This document shows, one piece after another, positions 25,882-33,391 of a DNA stretch of 64,000 bases. The stretch covers positions 1 through 64,000 of the forward strand of contig CAKNKY010000002.1 of assembly GCA_930987725.1 (NCBI GenBank). The letters run 5' to 3'. Below the pieces are notes generated by a model that saw only the letters and a program-made list of their open reading frames with translations, was not told where the DNA came from and ran no database searches. Origin of the DNA: an uncultured Anaeromassilibacillus sp. GTDB lineage: Bacteria; Bacillota; Clostridia; Oscillospirales; Acutalibacteraceae. Within the stretch, counting starts at the first letter, position 1. Each line of letters starts with the position of its first letter. Position numbers and translations under genes: made by a program.

Positions 25882-26150
25882 GGAAACGTCTGAAAAGCTG
25901 AGCTTTGCTCCTTGGCTTTTCAGACGTTTCCCTTGCCAGCCGGCGGTTTGCGGCCGAAAGGCCGCGTAAGCCGGCCAGCAGCGAGATAAAGGGGGTGAGC
26001 AGCCTCAGGGCGCAGGCGTCCCCCTTCGCACAGAAACGCTTGAAAAGCTGAGCTCTGCTCCTGGGCTTTTCAAGCGTTTCCCCGTCAGCCGGCGGTTTGC
26101 GGCCGAAGGCCGCGTAAGCCGGCCAGCAGCGCGGAAGAAGGAAAGAACGG
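25882..26150. repeat. Two copies of a 150-bp repeat with covarying hairpins
   Basis: Each copy begins with a perfect stem: GGAAACGTCTGAAAAGC with its inverse (25882-25931) and GAAACGCTTGAAAAGC with its inverse (26033-26080). Between copies TC changes to CT in one arm and the opposite arm changes to match, so pairing is preserved. Each is followed by a second hairpin of the form CCGGCGGTTTGCGGCC-GAA(A)-GGCCGCGTAAGCCGG. No ORF is shared. Confidence 0.8.
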
Positions 26151-26189
26151 CCGCAGGGCACAGGAATGGGGTTCAAAGGGGCGAAGCCC

Positions 26190-26860
26190 TTTTGCGAATC
26201 TTTGTCTACTTTCTTTTCGGAAGAAAGTAGAGGCCCGTCGCGGCCTGAGCGACAAATGAAAAGAAATTTGAGAGGCAAAAGTCAGTCAGGAAAGGGCGAA
26301 AAAACAAGAGAGAAAAGCCCGGCGCACATAGCACAGAACAGGCAAACAGGCAGCCAAAACAAGGCAAAAATGTGTGCAAGAAAGCGCACGGCGGGCAAAA
26401 AGGCAGCGGGCGCAAAAATCCGCACAAAACCGGCAGGAGGCGAGGCACGCGGGCCGGGAACAAAGCCACAGAACGCGGGTGCACCAGCGGGAAGTCCCGC
26501 ACACAGCCGCCGGGCGGCGGCAGCGCAGGCCAAACAAAAAACGGTGGCCAGCCCGCCGGTTGGGAACAAGGCAGCGACACACTGGCGGAAAAAACGCCGG
26601 AGCACCGGTCACAAAAGCCGCCACAACAGCGGCAGGCCGCGCAAGAACGGCCAGCCCGCCACATGGCGCGGCACATTGGGCGCAGAAAAATCCCTCCGAA
26701 CAGGCAAAATTCGCGTTCGCTCTTTTGCCTGCCCGGAGGGGCCTTGTGAAACGGGGCCGCCAAAAAACGCTTCGCTGTTTTGGCTGGCACGGTCTTTTTG
26801 CTGCGCGCTTTTGATGACAGCGCGTTTCGCGCGCGTTTTGCGGCGCGCAGCGCTGCGTCA
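26190..26860. other. Non-coding, strand-skewed region between repeats
   Basis: After a TCTACTTTCTT-TTCGG-AAGAAAGTAGA hairpin (about 26203-26230), the plus strand from about 26250 to 26700 is strikingly poor in T and rich in A, G and C, with recurring CAAAA and GGCA words. ORFs are open in five or more overlapping frames on both strands, the expected result of the missing T (few stop codons), and none has a ribosome site or recognisable motif. I see no gene here. Confidence 0.5.
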
Positions 26861-26867
26861 AAGGGGG

Positions 26868-26930
26868 CGCCGCCCCCTTTCATCCCCTGCAAGCTTTTTG
26901 AAAAAAGCTTGACCAAAAACTTTCATGTTG
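26868..26930 (-). repeat. Dispersed AAAGTTTTTGGTCAAGC element, inverted copy
   Basis: On the minus strand it reads AAAGTTTTTGGTCAAGCTTT followed by TTTCAAAAAGCTTGCAGGGG and then a GGGGGCGGCGCCCCC hairpin. The same core occurs three times on the plus strand at 36.65-37.03 kb. It carries two stem-loops and no ORF. Confidence 0.75.
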
Positions 26931-26941
26931 GGCCGGGTGTG

Positions 26942-27280
26942 TCACAGCAGCGCGAAAAGTCCTGCAATCAGCAGCGCTGCCGCGCTCACGGCTCCCAGCA
27001 CCGCCACCGCGCACCCCATGCAGCCGCCGCGTCCGTATCCCATGGGCGGACGGCGCCACGGCCGCCCCCACGGCCGCGGAGGAGGCGGAGGCGGCGGGTC
27101 TCCCGGTCCCCGCTGACCCCAGCGGGGGCCCCACGGCGTAAACCCGCGCATCCCGCCGGGTGGTCCGGGCGGAGGGCCTCCCGGGCCTCTGCCCATGGGC
27201 CCCCTTCCGCGCATTCCGCCCGGTCTGCGCATGCCGCCGGGGCCGCCGCGCAGCCCTCTCATTCCACCTGGTCTCGGCAT
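26942..27280 (-). CDS. Gly/Met/Arg/Pro-rich protein with C-terminal membrane anchor
   Basis: 112 residues, unrecognised. The first 85 are low-complexity: repeated GGMR, PGGMRG and RGPMGRGPGG words followed by a run of seven prolines. The last 30 form a transmembrane helix preceded by two cysteines (GCMGCAVAVLGAVSAAALL). The start is ATG 27280 with an ideal AAAGGAGG seven bases upstream, which argues that it is a real gene despite its composition. The basic, flexible head could bind nucleic acid, lipid heads or cell-wall polymer. The dispersed repeat lies right after its stop codon. Confidence 0.6.
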   Translation of the reverse strand: MPRPGGMRGLRGGPGGMRRPGGMRGRGPMGRGPGGPPPGPPGGMRGFTPWGPRWGQRGPGDPPPPPPPRPWGRPWRRPPMGYGRGGCMGCAVAVLGAVSAAALLIAGLFALL

Positions 27281-27449
27281 CCTGTTTCCTCCTTTCCGCA
27301 TTCCGAATTTCTTTCCCTTATCATACGGCAAAAAACATGTTATGCCAACCCCTGAGATCCCCGCCTTTTCAAAAAATTTGCATTGCCTTCATCTCCTGTT
27401 GATACTTTTCAGGTAAAAAAGAAAGAAAAAACGGGAAGGAGGGGAAGGG

Positions 27450-28211
27450 ATGAAGCGTGTCCTGCACGGCCTCGTGCTCTGGGGCGCCATCGCCGTGTGT
27501 GCCGTGTTCCTGTTCTGTGCCCTCCTTTTCCGCGTGTGGAGCCTCGGCACTTGGGCGGGCCTCGCCGCCTCCGGCCTGGTGGCCGCAGCCGCAGCGCGCT
27601 GGCCGCACTGGCGTGCCCGGTACACCGTGGGGTGGAAAAAACGATTCCTTTCCGGATTATTCGCGATTTTTATCCTTTTTGTAATCTATTCTGCCGCTTT
27701 GATCGGCTGCATGACGGCCGGCGCCCTGCGCATCGTGCCGGAAGGGCAGACCGGAACGGTGGTGGTGCTCGGCAGCAAGGTGAACGGCGAAACGCCGAGC
27801 GCGGATTTGCAGGCCCGCATCGACAGGGCCGCCCGCTATCTTCTGGAACACCCGGAATGCCCCGTGATAGCCTCAGGCGGGCAGGGCGCGGGTGAACGGA
27901 TCTCCGAAGCGGAGGCCATCCGCACCGGCCTGATTGCGCAAGGCGTGGAGGCCGACCGGATCTATCTGGAAGACCGCTCCTCCTCCACGGCGGAAAACAT
28001 CGCCTTCTCCAAAGAGGTTATGGCGGCGAACAATCTGCCGGAAACGATGCTGTTTGTCACGGATGAATACCACGAGTTCCGAGCCTGGCGGCTGGCCGAG
28101 CGCGCCGGGGTGGAGAGCTGGGCCATCCCGGGCCGCACGCCGCTTTATCTGCTCCCCGCCTGTGTGGCCCGCGAGATGCTGGCCATCACCGGAATGTTCC
28201 TTAACGTATAA
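27450..28211 (+). CDS. YdcF/SanA family membrane protein (DUF218)
   Basis: 253 residues. Two or three N-terminal helices lead to a DUF218 domain that starts at VVVLGSKVNGETPSADLQAR (about 108) and contains ASGGQGAGERISEAEA and EDRSSSTAENIAFSKEV, the usual family pattern. The DUF218 domain probably faces outward. Family members (SanA, ElyC, YdcF) influence envelope integrity and peptidoglycan or lipid-carrier use; the reaction is not known. The start is ATG behind GGAAGGAGGGG. Confidence 0.88.
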   Translation: MKRVLHGLVLWGAIAVCAVFLFCALLFRVWSLGTWAGLAASGLVAAAAARWPHWRARYTVGWKKRFLSGLFAIFILFVIYSAALIGCMTAGALRIVPEGQTGTVVVLGSKVNGETPSADLQARIDRAARYLLEHPECPVIASGGQGAGERISEAEAIRTGLIAQGVEADRIYLEDRSSSTAENIAFSKEVMAANNLPETMLFVTDEYHEFRAWRLAERAGVESWAIPGRTPLYLLPACVAREMLAITGMFLNV

Positions 28212-28285
28212 TAATTATCTTCTATACAAAATGTAAAACGGCTGGAAGCGTGAAACGCGTCCGGCCGTTTGGCGTGCGGAAAACC

Positions 28286-28621
28286 TCAGGCGTTTCTCCT
28301 CCTGGCGTGCTCGAGCATGACGTCAATCACGTCGTAAATTTCGGCGCGCTCGTCCGGGGCAAGCTGCTCCAGTTTCCGGGAAAGCAGCGAATCTTTCGCA
28401 TCATATCCTTTGCCGATCGCGTCGGCGAGAATGCGATCGGCGGAAACATCCAGTGCAATCAGAATTTGAATCAGCGTGTCGAGGGCGGGCAGCTTTTCTC
28501 CCCGTTCAATTGCGCCGATATAATTGGGGCTCAAAAAGGTTTTTTCCGCGAGATCTTCCTGCCGCAGTTTTTTCTCGATCCGGCAGCTGCGGATGTTTTT
28601 TCCGATTGACTCCAATCCCAT
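28286..28621 (-). CDS. XRE-family regulator
   Basis: 111 residues with a Cro/C1-type helix-turn-helix at 5-60 (QEDLAEKTFLSPNYIGAIER, ALDTLIQILIALDVS). The short C-terminal helical part (LLSRKLEQLAPDERAEIYDVID) may dimerise. The start is ATG 28621 behind AGGAGG; the longer ORF-track frame runs through the promoter. It is divergent from the SLOG gene, and the shared 147-bp AT-rich gap carries several CTATTAG-type inverted repeats that are good candidates for its operator. Confidence 0.88.
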   Translation of the reverse strand: MGLESIGKNIRSCRIEKKLRQEDLAEKTFLSPNYIGAIERGEKLPALDTLIQILIALDVSADRILADAIGKGYDAKDSLLSRKLEQLAPDERAEIYDVIDVMLEHARRRNA

Positions 28622-28650
28622 GGAAAAACCTCCTGTCAGAGTGGGTATCA

Positions 28651-28717
28651 TTTCTATTAGTATAGAAAACAGCAAGAAGAATATATACACTCTATTAGGA
28701 AGAAAAAACTCTAATAG
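28651..28717. promoter_or_regulatory. Operator-like inverted repeats between the XRE and SLOG genes
   Basis: TTTCTAT-TAGT-ATAGAAA is a perfect 7-4-7 inverted repeat (28651-28668). CTATTAG at 28692 and CTAATAG at 28711 form a second inverted pair. CTATTAG occurs in both elements. They sit where RNA polymerase would bind for both divergent genes. Confidence 0.6.
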
Positions 28718-28768
28718 AATTGCTTTTTAGGCAGATTCCTGCTATTCTTTGTGCAGGAGGGGAAGAAG

Positions 28769-29206
28769 ATGCAGAAAGAACATACAGCCGTTTTTATTGG
28801 ACATCGTGAACTGTTTGGTGTGGATGCCGCTGCCGTAGAGACAGAAATAAAGAAATTGCTGGCATCCGGTGTGACTCATTTTTTGAATGGTGGAATGGGC
28901 CGCTTTGACTGGTTGTGTGCACAAACGGTTTTTTCCCTTAAAAAGACAGACAAACGGATTCAAAACATTCTCGTAATTCCCTATTTGTCATTTCATATTG
29001 AGGAAAGAGAATATTTCGATGCTATTCTTTATCCGGAAGGGTTTGAGCGATACCATTTTAAAGAGGCCATTATTAAGCGAAATGAATACCTTGTGCACCA
29101 TGCAGCTTATGCCATTTGTTACGTGACGCATTCCTGGGGAGGCGCGGCGCAGACGTTGAGAAAGGCGAAACAGCGCGGCGTTCAAATCATACATTTAAAC
29201 CGATAA
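28769..29206 (+). CDS. SLOG-superfamily protein (DUF1273/YspA-like)
   Basis: 145 residues. A Rossmann-like nucleotide-binding fold is suggested by FIGHRELFG at the N-terminus, FLNGGMGRFDWLCAQTV in the middle and YAICYVTHSWGGAAQTLRKA near the end, the pattern of DUF1273/YspA-like SLOG proteins. SLOG domains bind nucleotides or nucleotide-derived signals, and several act in phage defence or stress. The gene is visibly more AT-rich than its neighbours, which suggests transfer. The start is ATG 28769 behind GCAGGAGGGG. It is divergent from an XRE regulator. Confidence 0.8.
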   Translation: MQKEHTAVFIGHRELFGVDAAAVETEIKKLLASGVTHFLNGGMGRFDWLCAQTVFSLKKTDKRIQNILVIPYLSFHIEEREYFDAILYPEGFERYHFKEAIIKRNEYLVHHAAYAICYVTHSWGGAAQTLRKAKQRGVQIIHLNR

Positions 29207-29210
29207 ACAG

Positions 29211-29263
29211 GCGGAGGATCTTCTGCGCAGCGGGCGAAATGTCTGCGCGGAGATCCTCTGTTC
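29211..29263 (+). terminator. Terminator after the SLOG gene
   Basis: GAGGATCTTCTGCGCAG pairs with CTGCGCGGAGATCCTC across a 12-base loop, with TGTTCTTG beyond. The T run is weak. Confidence 0.6.
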
Positions 29264-29292
29264 TTGTAAAGGGCGGCCCGCTATTGTATAAT
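29264..29292 (+). promoter_or_regulatory. Promoter of the pyr operon
   Basis: TTGTAA, 17 bp, perfect TATAAT. The leader of about 110 bases contains a GCGCGGGAAACGCGC hairpin followed by TGCCTTTTT at 29344-29372, which could attenuate; I see no PyrR-loop consensus. Confidence 0.75.
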
Positions 29293-29410
29293 AAGAACGT
29301 CATCGGAAAGCGATTGGCGGCGGCGGACAGGGCGTGAAGCCGGGTGCGCGGGAAACGCGCGCTGCCTTTTTCCGGCACAGATTCCGCCGCAGGCGAAAGG
29401 ATGTGAGCTC

Positions 29411-30691
29411 GTGAGTACCATTTTGCTCAAGCATATGAAGGTGTACGACCCCGCAGGCGGGAGGGACGGCGCGCTGGCCGATCTCCTGCTGGAGGAGGGC
29501 GTGGTGCGCGCCGTGGGACGCGATCTGGAAGCGCCGGGAGCGGAGCGGCTCGACGGCGAAGGCCGCCTGTGCGCGGCGCCCGGTTTGGTGGACATGCACG
29601 TCCACCTGCGCGACCCCGGCTTTACGGAGAAGGAGGACATCCTCACCGGCTGCCGCGCGGCTGCCGCGGGCGGCGTGACCAGCCTGCTGTGCATGCCGAA
29701 CACGAAGCCGGCCGTCGACACGCCGGAAACGGTGCGTTACATTCTGGAAAAGGCGGAGCAGGCGGACGCCCGCGTCTATGTGGCGGCGGCCATCACGAAA
29801 GGGCTGGGGGATGATGGCGAACTGTGCGATCTTGAGGCGCTGCGCGAGGCGGGAGCCTCAGCCTTCAGCAACGACGGACGCCCCGTGGTGGATTCCCGCA
29901 AGATGGCGCAGGCCATGCGCACGGCCGCGAAGCTGGGCGTTCCGGTTGTGTCGCACTGCGAGGATCTCTATCTCTCAGCGGGCGGGCTCATGAACGAGGG
30001 GCGCGTCAGCCGTGAGCTGGGCGTGCCCGGCGTGCCGGCGGCGGCCGAGGACTGCGGCACGGCGCGCGAGATTGCGCTCGCCGCGGCTTACGGCGTGCCG
30101 GTGCACATCTGCCACGTGAGCACGGCCACGAGCGTGGCCCTCATCCGCGACGCGCGCCGCCGCGGCGTGCCCGTGACGGGGGAAACGGCGCCGCATTACT
30201 TTTCCCTCACGGACGAGGAACTGCGCGCCCGCGATGCAGATTTGCGCATGAGCCCGCCCCTGCGCACGGAGGACGACCGCCGCGCCGTCATCGAAGCGCT
30301 GCGCGACGGCACGCTGCAGGCCATCGCCACCGACCATGCGCCCCACACCCCGGCCGAGAAGGCCGTGTTCGAGAAAGCGCCGAACGGCGCCGTCGGCATG
30401 GAAACGTCGCTGGCCGCGGGCATCACGTGGCTGGTGCGGCCGGGCTTTCTCACGCTGTCCCAGCTCATCCGCCTCATGAGCACGTCCCCGGCCCGCATGC
30501 TCGGCCTGCACGCCGGCACGCTGGCGTCCGGCGCGCCCGCCGACGTCGTCGTGTTCGACCCGGAGGAGAGTTGGCGTGTGGACCCGGACGCGCTGCACGG
30601 CAAGAGCCGCAACGCCGTGTTCAAGGGGAAAACACTCACCGGCCGCGTGAAGGCCACCATCTGCCGCGGGCGCTTTGTATTCCGCGCGTAA
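29411..30691 (+). CDS. pyrC: Dihydroorotase
   Basis: 426-residue class I dihydroorotase that closes carbamoyl-aspartate to dihydroorotate in pyrimidine synthesis. Metal ligands are visible in VDMHVHLRDPG (about 60-70), SHCED, HICHVST and ATDHAPH (about 310), and the mobile substrate segment CMPNTKPAVD is intact. The start is a GTG at 29411 with GGATGTGAG upstream. It is the first gene of pyrC-pyrF-pyrK-pyrD; pyrB, pyrE and carAB are not in the window. Confidence 0.95.
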   Translation: MSTILLKHMKVYDPAGGRDGALADLLLEEGVVRAVGRDLEAPGAERLDGEGRLCAAPGLVDMHVHLRDPGFTEKEDILTGCRAAAAGGVTSLLCMPNTKPAVDTPETVRYILEKAEQADARVYVAAAITKGLGDDGELCDLEALREAGASAFSNDGRPVVDSRKMAQAMRTAAKLGVPVVSHCEDLYLSAGGLMNEGRVSRELGVPGVPAAAEDCGTAREIALAAAYGVPVHICHVSTATSVALIRDARRRGVPVTGETAPHYFSLTDEELRARDADLRMSPPLRTEDDRRAVIEALRDGTLQAIATDHAPHTPAEKAVFEKAPNGAVGMETSLAAGITWLVRPGFLTLSQLIRLMSTSPARMLGLHAGTLASGAPADVVVFDPEESWRVDPDALHGKSRNAVFKGKTLTGRVKATICRGRFVFRA

Positions 30692-30737
30692 CGGCGCGGG
30701 GAACGAGGCAAACCGGAATCGAAGAAGGAGGACTACC

Positions 30738-31676
30738 ATGTCTTTTGACAGATTGATCGAAAAAATCGCAGCTCTGCAGAACCCCACGGTGGCCGGGCTG
30801 GACCCGAAGCTCAGCTATATCCCGGAGCACATCAAGAAGGAGGCCTTTGCGCTTCACGGCCGCACGCTCGTGGGCGCGGCGGCCGCCATTCTCACCTATA
30901 ACCGCGGCCTCATCGACGCCCTCGCCCCCATCGTGCCGGCCGTGAAGCCGCAGGCCGCCTATTATGAAATGTACGGCTGGCCGGGCATGCGCGTGCTGGC
31001 GGAGACGATCCGCTATGCCCGCTCGAAGGGCATGTTTGTCATCACGGACGGCAAGCGCAACGACATCGGCGCCACCATGGAAGCCTACGCCGCCGCGCAC
31101 CTGGGCGCCACGGAGATCGAGGGAAAGACGGAGGAAGCCTTCGGGGCGGACGCCCTCACGGTGAACGGCTACCTGGGCAGCGACGGCATCCGCCCGCTGC
31201 TGCAGGTGTGCGCGGAGCGCGACAAGGGCATTTTTGTGCTTGTCAAGACCTCCAATGCCTCCTCCGGCGAACTGCAGGACCAGCAGCTCGAGGGCGGCAA
31301 CACCGTATACCGCGCCATGGGCGATTTCTGCGAGGAGTGGGGCCGCGAGCTGCCGGGCCGCTTCGGCTATTCCGGCGTGGGCGCCGTGGTGGGCGCCACG
31401 TATCCGGCGCAGCTCGGCGAGCTGCGCGCGGCGCTGCCCTCCACCTTCTTCCTCGTGCCGGGTTACGGCGCGCAGGGCGGCGGCGCGAAGGACGTGTCCC
31501 CCGGCTTTGACCGCAACGGCCTTGGTGCGATTGTGAACGCCTCCCGCTCCATCCTGTGCGCATGGCAGAAGGCCGGCGTACCCGGCGAGGAGTACGCCCG
31601 CGCCGCCGCCGCGGAAGCGGTGCGCATGCGCGACGACATCATGGGAGAGCTGGGCGAAATCCGCCTGCCGGAATGA
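30738..31676 (+). CDS. pyrF: Orotidine-5'-phosphate decarboxylase, long type
   Basis: 312 residues of the type 2 (long) PyrF group. The catalytic K-D-K-D tetrad region reads FVITDGKRNDIGATMEAYA, and LVPGYGAQGGGAKDV forms the phosphate-binding end of the barrel. It makes UMP from OMP. The start is ATG 30738 behind GAAGGAGGACTA; the ORF-track residues before it overlap the pyrC end. Spacing to pyrC is 46 bp and to pyrK about 10 bp. Confidence 0.95.
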   Translation: MSFDRLIEKIAALQNPTVAGLDPKLSYIPEHIKKEAFALHGRTLVGAAAAILTYNRGLIDALAPIVPAVKPQAAYYEMYGWPGMRVLAETIRYARSKGMFVITDGKRNDIGATMEAYAAAHLGATEIEGKTEEAFGADALTVNGYLGSDGIRPLLQVCAERDKGIFVLVKTSNASSGELQDQQLEGGNTVYRAMGDFCEEWGRELPGRFGYSGVGAVVGATYPAQLGELRAALPSTFFLVPGYGAQGGGAKDVSPGFDRNGLGAIVNASRSILCAWQKAGVPGEEYARAAAAEAVRMRDDIMGELGEIRLPE

Positions 31677-31686
31677 GGTGGCAGCC

Positions 31687-32451
31687 GTGAAAGCATTTGA
31701 CGTGCGGCAGTGCCGCATTCTCCGCAGGGAGGAGCTTGTCCCCGGCGTGTTCAGCGTGTGGGTGGAGGCCGGCGAGCTGGCCGAAAAGGCCGCGCCCGGC
31801 CAGTTTGCGCAGATTGCCGTGCCGGGAAAGACGCTGCGCCGCCCCATCTCCATCTGTGAGATCGATAAGGCGCGCTGCGCGCTGCGCTTCGTGTTCCAGA
31901 TCCGCGGCGAGGGCACGGAGATCCTCGCCCGCTATGAGGAGGGCCGGAGCTGGGACATCCTCGCCCCGCTGGGCCATGGCTTTGAGCTCGGCGATTGCTC
32001 CCGCAAGGTCTGTTTTGTGGGCGGCGGCATCGGCGTGCCCCCGCTGCTGGAGGCCGCGAAGCCGTTCGGTGCGAACGCCTCAGCCGTGCTCGGCTTCCGC
32101 ACAAAGGCGGCCGCCATCCTGCTCTCTGATTTTGAGCGCCAGGGCAACCGTGTGATCCTCGCCACGGACGACGGATCCGCCGGGTTCCACGGCCTTGTCA
32201 CAGGCTGCATGCCGGAGGACTGCGAGGCCGTGTTCGCCTGCGGCCCCACGCCTATGCTGCGGGCCGTGGCTGCCTGGGCGGCGGAGCGCGGCGTGCCGTG
32301 CCAGATTTCGCTCGAACAGCGCATGGCCTGCGGCGTGGGCGCCTGCCTGGGCTGCGCCTGCAAGCTGAAAGCGGAGGACGGCGGCTGGCGGTTCGGCCAT
32401 GTCTGCAAGGACGGCCCCGTGTTCCGCGCCGACTGCGTCCTGTTTGAGTAA
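31687..32451 (+). CDS. pyrK: Dihydroorotate dehydrogenase electron-transfer subunit
   Basis: 254-residue ferredoxin-reductase-like flavoprotein that passes electrons from PyrD to NAD+. The FAD site is RRPISICEID, the NAD site is VGGGIGVPPLLEAA, and the C-terminal [2Fe-2S] motif is CGVGACLGCACK ... HVCKDGPVF. I start at the GTG at 31687, with GAGGTG upstream, rather than the GTG three codons earlier, which lies in the ribosome site. pyrD follows after 13 bp, making a class 1B heterotetramer. Confidence 0.94.
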   Translation: MKAFDVRQCRILRREELVPGVFSVWVEAGELAEKAAPGQFAQIAVPGKTLRRPISICEIDKARCALRFVFQIRGEGTEILARYEEGRSWDILAPLGHGFELGDCSRKVCFVGGGIGVPPLLEAAKPFGANASAVLGFRTKAAAILLSDFERQGNRVILATDDGSAGFHGLVTGCMPEDCEAVFACGPTPMLRAVAAWAAERGVPCQISLEQRMACGVGACLGCACKLKAEDGGWRFGHVCKDGPVFRADCVLFE

Positions 32452-32464
32452 GGAGGGGAAGAGT

Positions 32465-33376
32465 ATGGCGGATTTGCATGTGAACCTGGCCGGCGTCACG
32501 CTGGCCAACCCGCTGATTGCGGCTTCCGGCACGTTCGGCTTCGGCCGCGAATACGGCGAACTGTACCCGCTTTCCACGCTGGGCGGGATCTCCTGCAAGG
32601 GCCTCACGCTGCGGGAGCGCCCCGGCAACCCGCCGCCGCGCATCGCGGAGACGCCGGGCGGCATGCTCAACGCCGTGGGGCTGCAGAACCCAGGCGTGGA
32701 ATCGTTCATCGCGCATGAGCTGCCGTGGCTGCGGCAGCAGGGCACGGTGGTCATCGCGAACATTGCCGGCAACACGCCGGAGGAATATAGGGAAATGGCC
32801 GAGCGCCTTTCCGAAACGGACGTGGACATGATCGAGATGAACATCTCCTGCCCGAACGTGAAGCAGGGCGGCGTGCAGTTCGGCACCACGTGCGAGGGCG
32901 TCACGGCCGTGACCAGCGCGGTGCGCCGCTCGTGCAAGAAGCCGCTCATGGTGAAGCTCTCCCCGAACGTTTCCGACATCGGGGAGATGGCCGCGGCCGC
33001 CGAGGCCGCCGGGGCGGACGCCGTCTCGCTCATCAACACGCTCACCGGCATGCGCATCGACATCCGCACCCGCCGGCCCATCATTCGCAACAACACCGGC
33101 GGGCTGAGCGGCCCGGCCGTGTTCCCCGTGGCCGTGCGCATGGTGTGGCAGGCTGCGCAGCGCGTGAAGATCCCCGTGGTGGGACTGGGCGGCATTTCCA
33201 CCTGGCAGGACGCCGTGGAGATGCTGCTGGCCGGCGCCGCGGCGCTGCAGATCGGCACCGTCCTGTTCCAGGACCCCTATGCCCCGGTGAAGATCCTCGA
33301 AGGGCTTTCCCGCTTCCTCGAGGAGGAGGGACTTTCCTCCGTCACGGAGCTCACGGGCGCGGTGCGCCCCTGGTAA
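32465..33376 (+). CDS. pyrD: Dihydroorotate dehydrogenase, class 1B catalytic subunit
   Basis: 303-residue FMN TIM barrel that oxidises dihydroorotate to orotate. Recognisable segments are IAASGTFGFGREY, GLQNPGVESFIAHELPW, MNISCPNVKQGG (with the active-site cysteine of the 1B class in that loop region), VKLSPNVSDI and VGLGGISTWQDAVEMLLAGA for FMN phosphate. Partnership with PyrK directly upstream supports NAD+ as acceptor. The start is ATG 32465 behind AAGGAGGGG. Confidence 0.95.
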   Translation: MADLHVNLAGVTLANPLIAASGTFGFGREYGELYPLSTLGGISCKGLTLRERPGNPPPRIAETPGGMLNAVGLQNPGVESFIAHELPWLRQQGTVVIANIAGNTPEEYREMAERLSETDVDMIEMNISCPNVKQGGVQFGTTCEGVTAVTSAVRRSCKKPLMVKLSPNVSDIGEMAAAAEAAGADAVSLINTLTGMRIDIRTRRPIIRNNTGGLSGPAVFPVAVRMVWQAAQRVKIPVVGLGGISTWQDAVEMLLAGAAALQIGTVLFQDPYAPVKILEGLSRFLEEEGLSSVTELTGAVRPW

Positions 33377-33391
33377 AAGGAGGCTTTTCGC

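Noticed and set aside
26166-26916. Several overlapping ORFs of 100-250 codons on both strands
   Set aside because: Open frames follow from the lack of T, hence of stop codons; no start signals and no conserved motifs.
29299-29410. PyrR-type attenuator before pyrC
   Set aside because: A GC hairpin with a T run exists, but the PyrR anti-antiterminator loop consensus is not found, so only a possible attenuator was noted.
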